64,000 nt of DNA from Paraburkholderia phenoliruptrix (GCF_902859825.1 NZ_CADIKB010000021.1:1-64000), one strand, 5' to 3'. Positions 1 through 8,571 are shown, counted from the first letter of the stretch. Notes: generated from the sequence alone by a model not told the origin. Numbers and translations are program-made.

Positions 1-279
1 AAAGCAGCAAGAGCACTCGATGGCCGAAATCTGGCCTAACTTGTTGCTCCGTAAGACCTTTCGCGCCACTGCCTGTCTGCATCAAAGACTTGACAGCGGA
101 CATTTTTCATTGGAAGCCGCATTATGGTCGTGAGACGCCGCGGGATCGGATCGCGGCGTTTTACGTCGCGTTTTATGTCACGTTTTATGCGGCGTGTCTT
201 TGCGCGGGTTAATCCGCGCGTGTCAGTCCGCGGGCTTTTCCAGGTCTCATTCCGCGCTTTTTCTGCGTCCACTCACGCT
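1..279. other. Left-edge intergenic region upstream of smr
   Basis: The first 39 bases are open in frame 1 and end in TAA at 37-39, so they could be the last dozen codons of an upstream plus-strand gene, but too little is present to name it. A terminator-like hairpin follows at 133-162. The reading frame of the Smr gene stays open back to 124, but that stretch is Arg/Phe-rich, contains the hairpin and repeats a CGTTTTATG-like element, so I treat it as non-coding leader. Confidence 0.4.
133..162 (+). terminator. Rho-independent-like terminator of the upstream gene
   Basis: An 8-bp perfect stem (ACGCCGCG at 135-142 and CGCGGCGT at 152-159) with a 9-nt loop is followed by TTTT. It sits before the Smr gene and would end the transcript entering from the left. 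It also argues against starting the Smr protein at 124, because the hairpin would then lie inside the coding sequence. Confidence 0.5.
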
Positions 280-1053
280 ATGCCGAAGAACCACCCTCAT
301 CCGCACGAACCGAAGCGCCCCCGCGCCGCCGCCCCCGCCGCGCGCGAGCCGGCCGCGCCCGCGGCCAAACCGAAGATCGAGCCGGCCGCGGGCCTGGCCC
401 GCCTCGGCGCGCTGCGCGACGCGTTGAAGGTCGATGCGCAAAAGCGCGAGCGTGAACGCGCCGCCGCGGCGGCCGCCCAGCGCGAAGCGGCCGCGGACGC
501 CGATCTGTTTCGGCGCGAAATCGGCGAGGTGGCGCCGCTCGCCGTGCCGCCGCGCGCCTCGTTGCCGCGCAACCCTCCGCCGCCTTTGCCGGTGCAGACG
601 CGGCTCGACGAGGAAGCGGTGCTGCACGAAGCCATCTCGGACGAGTACGACCCCGAGGTACTGCTCGACACCGACGAAACGCTCTCCTATTGCCGCCCCG
701 GCGTCAGCCAGGAAGTGGTGCGAAAACTGCGGCGCGGCGACTGGATCGTGCAGGCGCAAATCGATCTGCACGGCATGCGGCGCGAGGAAGCCCGCGAGGC
801 GCTGGCCGAGTTTATCCGCGAGTCGGTCAAGCGCGGCTTGCGCTGTCTGCGCGTGATTCACGGCAAAGGTTTGGGATCGATCGGCAAGGAACCGGTGCTC
901 AAGGGCAAAGTGCGCGCGTGGCTCGTGCAGAAAAACGAAGTGATCGCGTTTTGCCAGGCGCGCCCGCATGACGGCGGCGCGGGCGCGGTCGTCGTGTTGC
1001 TGCAACCCGGCGCCGCGCCGGCTCAAGCGCGGCCCACGGCGGAGCCGCGGTGA
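280..1053 (+). CDS. Smr/MutS2 C-terminal domain protein (YdaL/SmrB-like)
   Basis: A 257-residue protein with an Ala/Pro/Arg-rich, probably disordered N-terminal half (residues 1-110) and a C-terminal Smr domain (about 155-245). Smr hallmarks are visible: the LDxH-type element IDLHG at 161-165 and the glycine motif HGKG at 194-197, which normally lie close together in the nuclease fold. Stand-alone Smr proteins are nucleases acting on branched DNA or on mRNA (for example collided ribosomes for SmrB). Which of these applies here cannot be read from the sequence. The ATG at 280 (MPKNHPHP) is preferred because the upstream extension covers a terminator hairpin. The stop overlaps the start of the next gene by 4 bases (GTGA), so the two are probably translationally coupled. 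Confidence 0.85.
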   Translation: MPKNHPHPHEPKRPRAAAPAAREPAAPAAKPKIEPAAGLARLGALRDALKVDAQKRERERAAAAAAQREAAADADLFRREIGEVAPLAVPPRASLPRNPPPPLPVQTRLDEEAVLHEAISDEYDPEVLLDTDETLSYCRPGVSQEVVRKLRRGDWIVQAQIDLHGMRREEAREALAEFIRESVKRGLRCLRVIHGKGLGSIGKEPVLKGKVRAWLVQKNEVIAFCQARPHDGGAGAVVVLLQPGAAPAQARPTAEPR

Positions 1054-1673
1054 TCCATCCGAGACTCACTCTCGCGCTCTCCATCATGGAGGCGCTGGCT
1101 ATCTTCGCGTACGCCATTTCCGGTTTCATCGAGGCGAGGACGCGCCGCCTCGACGCCGTCGGCACTTTTCTCGTGGCGATCGCCACGGCCTTCGGCGGCG
1201 GCACGCTGCGCGACGTGCTGCTGGAGCGCCGGCCGTTCTACTGGGTCGAGCATCAGGACTACCTGATCGCCATTTTTGCGATGTCGCTCTTCGCCCCGAC
1301 TCTGCTGAAGATGACCTCGCGCCTCCTGTCCGAGCGCGTGCTGCTGGTGGCCGACGCGATCGGCCTCGGGCTCTTCAGCGTCGCGGGGACTTCGATTGCG
1401 CACGACGCCCAAATGCCCTGGTTCACCTCCGTGATGATGGGCGTGGCGACGGGCGTATTCGGCGGCGTGATCCGCGACGTGTTGTGCAACGAGGTGCCGC
1501 TGATTCTGCGCGACTCGCGGCCTTACGCGACGTGCGCTTTTGTCGGCTGCTGGCTGTATGTGCTGCTCGACTACGTGAATTTCGACACCGTGTATAGCGT
1601 GCTCATCGCCACCGGTTTTATTCTGCTGGCGCGGCTCGCGACCTTCCGCCTCAACGTGCGCCTCCCGCATTAG
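1050..1673 (+). CDS. Trimeric intracellular cation (TRIC) channel family protein, UPF0126
   Basis: A 207-residue, very hydrophobic protein with about seven membrane segments in two homologous halves. Each half carries the family glycine motif: FGGGTLRD near residues 48-55 and FGGVIRD near 137-143. Prokaryotic TRIC relatives (YicG/YadS family) are potassium-permeable channels of the inner membrane; the physiological role in this organism is not known. The GTG start lies within the stop of the Smr gene (GTGA overlap), making a two-gene unit. About 125 bases separate it from the next gene and no strong terminator is seen there. Confidence 0.85.
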   Translation: MIHPRLTLALSIMEALAIFAYAISGFIEARTRRLDAVGTFLVAIATAFGGGTLRDVLLERRPFYWVEHQDYLIAIFAMSLFAPTLLKMTSRLLSERVLLVADAIGLGLFSVAGTSIAHDAQMPWFTSVMMGVATGVFGGVIRDVLCNEVPLILRDSRPYATCAFVGCWLYVLLDYVNFDTVYSVLIATGFILLARLATFRLNVRLPH

Positions 1674-1799
1674 CGGCTTTTTCGCGTCGTGGCCGCGCGG
1701 CTGCAACGCCCGCGTGTCGATTTTGGCCGCGCCCGCTCGTCGTGACTTGAACGGCCCTGCCGGGCCGCAACAACCCTTTAACCGTCGAAGGTGATCACG

Positions 1800-2459
1800 A
1801 TGAGCCTCAAGCTATACGCCCACCCTTTTTCATCCTACTGCCAGAAGGCGCTGATCGCGCTGTACGAGAACGGCACGCCGTTCGAGTTCCGCCTGCTCGC
1901 GCACGACGACCCGCGCATCATGGCCGAATTCGCCGAACTGTGGCCGATCCGGCGCTTTCCGGTGCTGGTCGACCACCAGCGCACGGTGATGGAGGCGACC
2001 ATCATCATCGAATATCTCGGCCTCTATCATCCGGGGCCGGTCGCGCTCGTGCCCGCCGACGCCCGCGCGGCACTCGAGGCGCGCGCCATGGACCGCTTCT
2101 TCGACAACTACATTTCCACGCCGGTGCAGAAGATCGTGACGGATCGCCTGCGCCCCGAGGCGGAGCGCGACACGCGCGGCGTCGCCGAAGCGCGCGCGAT
2201 GCTCGACACGGCCTACGCGTGGCTCGACAAAACCATGGCGGATCGCGAATGGGCCGCCGGCGGCACGTTCAGCGTCGCCGATTGCGCGGCGGCACCCGCG
2301 CTTTTTTACGCCGACTGGACGCACGCGATCGATCCGAAGTTCACGCAGGTGCGCGCCTATCGCGAGCGCTTGCTGGCGCGCCCGTCGTTTGCCCGCGCCG
2401 TCGACGAAGCACGGCCCTACCGCCCGCTGTTCCCGCTGGGTGCGCCTGAGCGGGATTGA
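1800..2459 (+). CDS. Glutathione S-transferase family protein
   Basis: A 219-residue protein with the two-domain GST layout: an N-terminal thioredoxin-like domain (about 1-80, starting MSLKLYAHPFSSYCQK) and an all-helical C-terminal domain (about 90-215, with the family N-capping element FSVADCAAAP). The Ser/Cys cluster at residues 11-14 is where beta- or zeta-like GSTs carry the thiol-activating residue. The substrate cannot be predicted. The frame opens at a GTG at 1791, but AAGGTGA just upstream is a good ribosome binding site for the ATG at 1800, so I use the latter. It is monocistronic by spacing. Confidence 0.85.
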   Translation: MSLKLYAHPFSSYCQKALIALYENGTPFEFRLLAHDDPRIMAEFAELWPIRRFPVLVDHQRTVMEATIIIEYLGLYHPGPVALVPADARAALEARAMDRFFDNYISTPVQKIVTDRLRPEAERDTRGVAEARAMLDTAYAWLDKTMADREWAAGGTFSVADCAAAPALFYADWTHAIDPKFTQVRAYRERLLARPSFARAVDEARPYRPLFPLGAPERD

Positions 2460-2486
2460 CTGGGACTGAGCGCAACGAAGCGCACG

Positions 2487-2540
2487 TGAGCGGCACTTGA
2501 GCGGCACCTGAGGCGGCACCTGAGCGGCCCAGGCGGCACC
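2487..2540 (+). repeat. Short imperfect tandem repeat (11-12 bp unit)
   Basis: In the 183-base gap between the GST gene and the LysR gene, a unit close to TGAGCGGCACC recurs four to five times head to tail (2487-2497, 2498-2508, 2509-2520, then two degenerate copies to 2540). It lies in no recognisable gene and upstream of the LysR promoter region. Such minisatellites arise by slippage; no function is assigned. Confidence 0.6.
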
Positions 2541-2642
2541 GGACCCGCCGCCCCGCCTGGCGGCCCCTTGCGGACAACATCCATGTGAGCCTATACACTT
2601 CACGTCGAAACCAATTTCCGCTCATTACCTACAAGGCCAAAC

Positions 2643-3560
2643 ATGGACCGTTTCGAAGCGATGGAGATATTTACGCGTGTGGTCGAGGCAAACAGCTTCA
2701 CGAAAGTATCCGAATCGCTCGACCTGCCGCGGGCGAAAGTGAGCCGCACGATTCAGGCGCTCGAAGAACATGTGGGCGTGCGGCTTCTCAATCGTTCGAC
2801 GCGCCAGGTCAGCGTGACTGAGGACGGCGCGCTCTTTTACGAGCGCTGCGTGCGCATTCTCGCGGAAGTCGCCGACGCGGAGTCGTCGCTGTCGAACAAG
2901 CGGGAGAACCCCGTAGGGACGATTCGCGTCGACACCTCGGGCACGCTCGCCCGCGCGCTGCTGCTGCCCGCACTCGACGACTTCTACCGGCGCTACCCTG
3001 AAATCGACGTGAGGCTCGGTCTCGCCGACCGCAACATCGACCTGATCCAGGACGCCGTGGATTGCGTGATCCGCATGGGCACGCCGGAAGAGTCGAGCCT
3101 CGTCGCGCGGCGCATCGGTCATGCGCGAATCGTCACGTGCGCTTCGCCCGCGTATCTGGAGAAATACGGCACGCCCACCACGCTCGATCAATTGAGCGAG
3201 CACCGCGCGGTCAACTACGTGTCGGCGCGCACCGGCAAGACCTTTCCGTTCGAGTACGAGGTCAACGGCGAAATCGCAAAAGTCGCGATGAAGAGCGTGC
3301 TCGCGGTGAACGACGGCTCGGTCTACATTCGCGCGGGCGCGCTCGGCCACGGCATCATTCAACCGTCGCGCTTCATGGTCGCGCATCTGATCGAGCGCGG
3401 CGTGTTGAAGGAAATTCTCACCGACTACACGAGCCCCGGCACGCCGCTGTCCATTCTGTACGCGCATCGCCGCAATCTCAGCTCGCGGCTGCGCGCGTTC
3501 ACCGAATGGGTGACGGAACTCGTGCGCAACAATCCGGACTTGCGTCTGCCGGAGGCCTGA
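2643..3560 (+). CDS. LysR-family transcriptional regulator
   Basis: A 305-residue protein of normal LysR length. It has an N-terminal winged helix-turn-helix (about 1-60: MDRFEAMEIFTRVVE, then FTKVSESLDLPRAKVSRTIQALE) and a periplasmic-binding-protein-like effector domain (about 90-295). The start MDRFEAMEIF is the usual beginning for this CrgA-like branch, whose members often sit beside oxidoreductase or GST genes. A regulatory target cannot be fixed: the upstream GST gene is on the same strand rather than divergent, and the downstream sugar transporter is convergent. A strong hairpin terminator follows at 3601-3634. Confidence 0.88.
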   Translation: MDRFEAMEIFTRVVEANSFTKVSESLDLPRAKVSRTIQALEEHVGVRLLNRSTRQVSVTEDGALFYERCVRILAEVADAESSLSNKRENPVGTIRVDTSGTLARALLLPALDDFYRRYPEIDVRLGLADRNIDLIQDAVDCVIRMGTPEESSLVARRIGHARIVTCASPAYLEKYGTPTTLDQLSEHRAVNYVSARTGKTFPFEYEVNGEIAKVAMKSVLAVNDGSVYIRAGALGHGIIQPSRFMVAHLIERGVLKEILTDYTSPGTPLSILYAHRRNLSSRLRAFTEWVTELVRNNPDLRLPEA

Positions 3561-3600
3561 CGCTCGAGCGCGGCGACTGTTCAAGACAGGCGCATAAGCA

Positions 3601-3634
3601 AAGCCCCTTGGGTCTCGCGACCCGAGGGGCTTTT
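3601..3634. terminator. Bidirectional terminator between lysR and the sugar ABC operon
   Basis: AAGCCCCTTGGGTC pairs with GACCCGAGGGGCTT around a four-base loop (one mismatch pair in the stem) and is followed by a T-rich run on the plus strand; the complement gives A/T flanks on the other side. It lies between two convergent genes and can serve both. Confidence 0.8.
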
Positions 3635-3680
3635 CGCTTCAAACCGAAAGACGCGGCGTCTGTTGCGCGGTCGCCCGAAC

Positions 3681-4796
3681 TCAGGCGATCCGCTCCTCGT
3701 TCGACGGATCGAACAATACCGCCTTCGACGTATCGAACAGCAGCGTCGTGTTGGTCAGCGGCTGCGGATTCGACGCCGGGTGCACGCGGCTCACCACGCG
3801 CTTGCCGTTGATCTGCGCGAACACGAGCGTATCAGGACCGGTCGGCTCGATCACGTCGACCTTCACTTCGATCTGTTGCAGCTTGCCGTGGTCGCCATGC
3901 GCCCCGCGCGAATCGGTAATGCGCTCGGGGCGCAAGCCGAGAATTACGTCGCGACCGATATGCGATCTGACCTGCGCGGAGTCGAACGGCAGCAGAAGCG
4001 CCGTGCGCGTCACGCCCGTGTCCAGTTCGAGGCCCACGCCCGCGCCCTGTTCGACGAGCTTGCCCTGAATGAAGTTCATGGGCGGCGCGCCGATGAAGCC
4101 GGCCACGAACAGGTTCGACGGCGAGTCGTAAATGTCCTGCGGCGCACCGAATTGCTGCACGATGCCGTCTTTCATCACGGCGATGCGGTCGCCGAGCGTC
4201 ATGGCTTCGATCTGATCGTGCGTCACGTAGACGATCGTCGTGCCGAGGCGTTGATGCAGCAGCTTGATTTCCGAGCGCATCTCGATACGCAGCTTGGCGT
4301 CCAGGTTCGAAAGCGGCTCGTCGAACAGAAACATCACCGGATCGCGCGCAAGCGCGCGGCCCATGGCGACGCGCTGCCGCTGGCCGCCGGACAGTTGGCC
4401 CGGCTTGCGATCCAGCAGATGCGTGATCTGCAGCGTGTTCGACACGCGGTCGACAATCTGCGCCTGCTCGCTTTTCGGCACTTTGCGGATGTTCAGGCCG
4501 AACGAAATGTTCTCGCGCACCGTCATGGACGGATACAGCGCGTACGACTGGAACACCATCGCGATATCGCGATCTTTCGGCGAGAGGTTGTTCACCGTCT
4601 TGCCGTCGATCTGGATCTCGCCCTTGGTCACCGTTTCGAGGCCGGCAATCATGTTGAGCAGCGTCGACTTACCGCAGCCCGAGCCGCCGACGAGAATCAG
4701 GAACTGACCGTCTTCGATGTCGATGTTGACACCCTTCAGAACCGGCACCCCGTTCGGGTAAGTCTTGTACACGTCACGGATGGAAAGGCTTGCCAT
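3681..4796 (-). CDS. Sugar ABC transporter ATP-binding protein (MalK/UgpC/GtsD type)
   Basis: A 371-residue CUT1-family ATPase. Walker A GGSGCGKST is at 37-45, the signature LSGGQRQR near 135, and Walker B ending FDEPLSNLD just after. A C-terminal MalK-type regulatory OB domain covers about 240-365, which accounts for the length. It energises import by the two permeases and the binding protein encoded upstream on the same strand. A GAGGA ribosome site precedes the ATG. Because the operon diverges from zwf-pgl-glk, glucose (possibly also mannose) is the most likely substrate, as for Pseudomonas gtsABCD; that specificity is an inference from context. Confidence 0.92.
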   Translation of the reverse strand: MASLSIRDVYKTYPNGVPVLKGVNIDIEDGQFLILVGGSGCGKSTLLNMIAGLETVTKGEIQIDGKTVNNLSPKDRDIAMVFQSYALYPSMTVRENISFGLNIRKVPKSEQAQIVDRVSNTLQITHLLDRKPGQLSGGQRQRVAMGRALARDPVMFLFDEPLSNLDAKLRIEMRSEIKLLHQRLGTTIVYVTHDQIEAMTLGDRIAVMKDGIVQQFGAPQDIYDSPSNLFVAGFIGAPPMNFIQGKLVEQGAGVGLELDTGVTRTALLLPFDSAQVRSHIGRDVILGLRPERITDSRGAHGDHGKLQQIEVKVDVIEPTGPDTLVFAQINGKRVVSRVHPASNPQPLTNTTLLFDTSKAVLFDPSNEERIA

Positions 4797-4885
4797 GCTG
4801 TGAATCCTCTAGTCTCTGGTACTGCCTGAAAACGTCTGTTTGACGGCAGCGCTGAGTGGGTCGAGCGCTGCCGGCTTCGAATGGT

Positions 4886-5743
4886 TCAGCCCTTCACTGC
4901 GCCGGCCGTCAGTCCGCGCACGAAATAACGTCCGGCCACGATGTAGACGAGCAAGGTGGGCAGCGCGGCGATGATCGCGCCAGCCATGTCCACGTTGTAT
5001 TCCTTCACGCCCGTCGACGTGTTCACGAGGTTGTTCAGCGCCACGGTGATCGGCATGGAATCGACGCCGGAGAACACGATACCGAACAGGAAGTCATTCC
5101 AGATCTGCGTGAATTGCCAGATCAGGCACACCATGAAAATGGGCAGCGACACAGGCAACAGGATCTTCGTGAAGATGGTGAAAAAACCGGCACCGTCGAT
5201 GCGCGCCGCCTTCACGAGTTCAGCCGGCACGCTCACGTAGAAGTTGCGGAAGAACATCGTCGTGAATGCGATACCGTAGATCACGTGCACCACCACGAGA
5301 CCGGTCGTCGTGTTGGACAGACCGAGCGCGCCTTCGAAACGCGCCATGGGCAGCAGGATCGCCTGGAACGGAATGAAGCAGCCGACCAGCAGCATCGTAA
5401 AGATCGGATCGGCGCCGCGAAAACGCCAGTGCGTGAGCACATAACCGTTGAACGCGCCGATGATCGACGAAATCAGCACCGCCGGAATCACCATGCGCAC
5501 CGAGTTCATGAAGAACGGCTGCATGCCGTCGCAGCGCACGCCGGTACAGGCGCCGCTCCATGCCTTGATCCACGGATCGACGGTCCAGTGCGACGGCGGC
5601 GTGAGCAGGTTGCCCGTGCGCAGCTGATCGATGTCCTTGAACGACGTGGACAGCATCACGTACAGCGGAAACAGGAAGTACAGGGCAAACAGAATCAGCG
5701 CCGCGTAAATGACGGCACGGCTGATCGTCATCTTAGGCTGCAT
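4886..5743 (-). CDS. Sugar ABC transporter permease, MalG/GtsC type
   Basis: A 285-residue inner-membrane protein with six predicted transmembrane segments (first near residues 10-32). The ABC permease EAA-type loop with IDGAG lies around 185-200 (AELVKAARIDGAGFFTIFTKILLP region), which contacts the ATPase. It starts with ATG behind GAGGAG. Its start overlaps the end of the partner permease by 11 bases, indicating translational coupling. An 89-base gap separates it from the downstream ATPase gene. Confidence 0.92.
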   Translation of the reverse strand: MQPKMTISRAVIYAALILFALYFLFPLYVMLSTSFKDIDQLRTGNLLTPPSHWTVDPWIKAWSGACTGVRCDGMQPFFMNSVRMVIPAVLISSIIGAFNGYVLTHWRFRGADPIFTMLLVGCFIPFQAILLPMARFEGALGLSNTTTGLVVVHVIYGIAFTTMFFRNFYVSVPAELVKAARIDGAGFFTIFTKILLPVSLPIFMVCLIWQFTQIWNDFLFGIVFSGVDSMPITVALNNLVNTSTGVKEYNVDMAGAIIAALPTLLVYIVAGRYFVRGLTAGAVKG

Positions 5744-6671
5744 TGCGGGTGCTCCTCGATTCCAGATACATGAGCGGCACGAGCACGGCCACGACGGTGG
5801 CGAGCATCATGATCGACGATGCCGCGCCGACGCCGAGCTGCCCGCGATTGAACGAAAACGTGTACATGAAAATGGCCGGCAGCGACGACGACGTGCCCGG
5901 ACCGCCCGCCGTCAACGCGACGACGAGGTCGAAGGTCTTGATCGTGATGTGGCAGAGAATCAGCAGCACGGAGAAGAACACCGGACGCATGCTCGGAATG
6001 ACGATCTTGCGGTAGATGGTGGGCAGACTCGCGCCGTCCATTTGCGCCGCCTTGAAGATTTCGCCGTCCACGCCGCGCAGGCCGGCGAGAAAGAGCGCCA
6101 TCACAAAGCCGGTGGACTGCCACACCGCCGCGATCACCACGCAGAAAATCGCCTTGTCGGGGTCGCCGAGCCAGCCGAACGAGAAGCTCGTCCAGCCCCA
6201 GTCGTGAAAGACCTTTTCGAGGCCGATGCTCGGCGTCATGATCCACTGCCACGCCGTGCCGGTCACGATGAACGACAGCGCCATCGGGTACAGGAACACC
6301 GCGCGCAGCGCGCCTTCGTTGCGAATCTGCTGATCGAGCAGAATCGCGAGAAAGAGACCGAGGCCGATGCAGATGCCGATGAACGGAATACCGAACCAGC
6401 CGAGGTTCGCGGCCGAGGTCCAGAACACGTCGTTATCGAACAGTTCGCGATAACGGTCGAAACCGACGAAGTCGTAGCGCGGCATCAACCGCGAATTCGA
6501 CATCGACAGATAGCCGGTAATGGCGATGAAGCCGTAAACGAAAATCAGGCTGATCACGACGCTGGGTGCGAGCACCAGCTTCGGGATGAAGCGATCGGCA
6601 AGGGCCGCCATGGGCGACGCGCGGCGGGCGACGGTAGCCGTTTTCCCGTTTCCGCTGATAGAAGCAGTCAC
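5733..6671 (-). CDS. Sugar ABC transporter permease, MalF/GtsB type
   Basis: A CUT1-family permease of 312 residues with six membrane segments and the EAA loop (GEIFKAAQMDGASL) in its second half. The frame continues upstream to an ATG at 6761, but AGGAG eight bases before the GTG at 6671 (VTASISGNGK) marks the likely true start; the extra 30 residues are Ser/Arg/His-rich and resemble nothing. It is the second gene of the operon: binding protein, this permease, the second permease, ATPase. Confidence 0.9.
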   Translation of the reverse strand: MTASISGNGKTATVARRASPMAALADRFIPKLVLAPSVVISLIFVYGFIAITGYLSMSNSRLMPRYDFVGFDRYRELFDNDVFWTSAANLGWFGIPFIGICIGLGLFLAILLDQQIRNEGALRAVFLYPMALSFIVTGTAWQWIMTPSIGLEKVFHDWGWTSFSFGWLGDPDKAIFCVVIAAVWQSTGFVMALFLAGLRGVDGEIFKAAQMDGASLPTIYRKIVIPSMRPVFFSVLLILCHITIKTFDLVVALTAGGPGTSSSLPAIFMYTFSFNRGQLGVGAASSIMMLATVVAVLVPLMYLESRSTRNAA

Positions 6672-6817
6672 TACTCGACTCCTGCTGGAACTGTCAGGTG
6701 AAGCCGCGTGCATCGGATGCGCGCGCGTGCCAGGGACGCACACCGCATGACGCGAATTCACGCGATCAACGGCGCGAAGGGCGCGCCGATACCCGGACGC
6801 GCCCTTCGCTACTTCAC

Positions 6818-8065
6818 TTACTTGGTCTTCGCTGCCTTCGCGAGCGCCGCAACCGCGCTCTTCGAATCCTGCTGCGAGTTCATGAACTTCGTGACGACGT
6901 CGGAGATCGCGCCGGCTGCCGCGTCCGGCTGAGCCATGCCGTGAGCAAGCGACGGCACGTAGCCGCCCGACTTGATCGCGGTTTGCTCATCCGCGTACGA
7001 CTTTTTCGCGCAGTCGTCGAACTTCGCCATCGACACGCCGAGACGCACCGGGATCGAGCCCTTGTACAGGCTGAACTGTTCCTGGAATTCCGGCGACATG
7101 ATCGTCTTCGCGAGAGCGAGCTGTCCCGGCGTTGCAGCCTTCTGGCCCTTCTGCTGGAAGAACACGAACGAGTCGACGTTGAACGTGTACGACTTTTCGG
7201 TGCCCGGCACGGCGGCACAGACATAGTCCGAACCCGACTTCTTGCCGGCGTTCGCGAATTCGCCCTTCGCCCAGTCGCCCATGAACTGCATGCCGGCCTT
7301 GCCGTTGATAACCATGGCCGTTGCCAGATTCCAGTCACGGCCCGTGCGGCCCGCGTCGAAGTAACCCTGGATCTTGCGGACCGTGTCGAACACGCCGACC
7401 ATCTTGTCCGACGTCAGCGTCTTTTCGTCGAGGTCGACCAGCGCCTTCTTGTAGAAGTCGGCGCCTTGCGACAGCACGACGTCTTCCCACAGCGTCAGGT
7501 CTTGCCAGGGCTGGCCGCCCATCGCGATCGGCTGGATGCCCGCGGCCTTCATCTTGTCGGCCACCGCGAAGAACTCGGGCCACGTGGTCGGCACCTTGCC
7601 GCCTGCCTTGTCGAGCGCTGCCTTGTTGATATACAGCCAGTTCACGCGATGCACCGAGAACGGCGCCGCGACGTAGTGGCCGTCCGCGTGCATGATCTTG
7701 TCGATTTCCGGCGGCAGATTCTTCTTCCAGTCACCGGCGACGGAGTCGATCGGCACCAGCACGCCTTGCGAAGCCCAATCCTGGATCAGCGGGCCCTTGA
7801 TCTGCGCGGCGCTCGGCGCATTGCCCGAGATCACCTGCGTCTTCAGTGCCGTCATGGCAGCCGCGCCGGCGCCGCCTGCAACCGCAAAGTCCTTCCACGT
7901 GTAACCTTGCTTCGTCATGTCGTCCTTGAGGACGCCGACGGCTTTCGATTCGCCGCCCGAAGTCCACCAGTGCAACACTTCGACCGACTCGGCCGCCTGC
8001 ACAGCCGAGACGCCACACATCAGACCTGCGGCGCACAGAGCGCCCATGATCGCGCGAAATTTCAT
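6818..8065 (-). CDS. Sugar ABC transporter periplasmic binding protein (GtsA-like)
   Basis: A 415-residue family-1 extracellular solute-binding protein. It has a Sec signal peptide (MKFRAIMGALCAAGLMCGVSAVQA, cleavage after about residue 24) followed by the start of mature domain I, ESVEVLHWWTSGGESKA, the element typical of glucose/mannose binders of the GtsA type. GGAGGAG precedes the ATG by eight bases. It is first gene of the transporter operon and reads away from zwf. The 146-base gap to the next permease gene is compatible with differential expression of the binding protein. Substrate is inferred from sequence type and from the zwf-pgl-glk neighbours. Confidence 0.92.
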   Translation of the reverse strand: MKFRAIMGALCAAGLMCGVSAVQAAESVEVLHWWTSGGESKAVGVLKDDMTKQGYTWKDFAVAGGAGAAAMTALKTQVISGNAPSAAQIKGPLIQDWASQGVLVPIDSVAGDWKKNLPPEIDKIMHADGHYVAAPFSVHRVNWLYINKAALDKAGGKVPTTWPEFFAVADKMKAAGIQPIAMGGQPWQDLTLWEDVVLSQGADFYKKALVDLDEKTLTSDKMVGVFDTVRKIQGYFDAGRTGRDWNLATAMVINGKAGMQFMGDWAKGEFANAGKKSGSDYVCAAVPGTEKSYTFNVDSFVFFQQKGQKAATPGQLALAKTIMSPEFQEQFSLYKGSIPVRLGVSMAKFDDCAKKSYADEQTAIKSGGYVPSLAHGMAQPDAAAGAISDVVTKFMNSQQDSKSAVAALAKAAKTK

Positions 8066-8452
8066 TGCTTATCTCCTCCAGACACCTGAACAAAAAACGA
8101 ATGGCCCCTGATGTCGCCAGGGTGCTGTGGTTGGTTCAAACAGGCAAAACACTGGGCGATCGAGCACGGTCGGGCGCATGCGGCGCATGTGCCGGCGGAC
8201 CGATGTCGGCCGCTGGAAGCTCAAGAGATGAGTGGTTCGGGATGCAAAGACTGTCTCCTCTTTTGATTTTTGCCCGCCCGCGTCGCGCGGCAGACTCGAG
8301 GTGCCTTGCACGTCAACCGGGGCAACCCGTTCGCCGATGCCGGCAGGCGTTGTCCCGTTGTCCGTTAACATGCGAGGGGAGCGCCTGCCGATTCGCGAAA
8401 CGCGCAGCCTACCTGCCCGCGCACGCTTTTTTCATCGAATTAGCGCTACCTC

Positions 8453-8480
8453 TTGATTTGAATTGTAGTTAAACTACAAT
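8453..8480 (+). promoter_or_regulatory. Candidate zwf promoter
   Basis: TTGATT at 8453-8458 and TACAAT at 8475-8480 are separated by 16 bases and read toward zwf (start 8572). The -10 element lies wholly inside the 8460-8482 palindrome, so a repressor bound there would block polymerase. Confidence 0.5.
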
Positions 8481-8482
8481 TC
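8460..8482. promoter_or_regulatory. HexR-type operator, perfect 23-bp palindrome
   Basis: GAATTGTAGTT and AACTACAATTC flank a single central A; the two 11-base arms are exact reverse complements. The core TGTAGTTAAACTACA closely matches the HexR operator known from proteobacteria (TGTAATTAAATTACA type). It lies between the sugar transporter operon and zwf-pgl-glk-hexR and overlaps promoter elements on both strands. The HexR-like regulator that probably binds it is encoded as the C-terminal half of the glucokinase fusion at 10809-12725. Confidence 0.8.
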
Positions 8483-8490
8483 AGTGTCAA
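8462..8490 (-). promoter_or_regulatory. Candidate promoter of the sugar ABC operon
   Basis: On the minus strand a consensus -35 TTGACA (plus positions 8485-8490) is followed after exactly 17 bases by TACAAT (plus 8462-8467). It reads toward the binding-protein gene and overlaps most of the HexR-type palindrome. It is a near-consensus sigma-70 promoter and so should be strong when not repressed. Confidence 0.7.
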
Positions 8491-8571
8491 AAAATATTTT
8501 ATCGGACTACGGTCGCCCTTTCCGGGCAGTAAGCGGTCAGCGCGGCGGCCCCAGGACATCGACGGAGACTC

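Larger units (their letters stand above)
8066..8571. other. Divergent regulatory region between gtsA-like and zwf
   Basis: This 506-base region has no credible gene. Its notable content is an AT-rich patch at about 8440-8510, in otherwise GC-rich DNA, carrying a perfect palindrome and two opposed promoter-like element pairs (listed separately). The remaining roughly 370 bases next to the transporter gene would form a long 5' leader for the sugar transporter mRNA; I see no known riboswitch in it. Confidence 0.6.

Noticed and set aside
124..279. N-terminal extension of the Smr protein
   Set aside because: The extension includes a terminator-like hairpin and an Arg/Phe-rich stretch with no family resemblance.
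8066..8440. Long leader of the sugar transporter considered as a riboswitch
   Set aside because: No conserved riboswitch signature could be recognised; only the promoter-proximal palindrome is distinctive.
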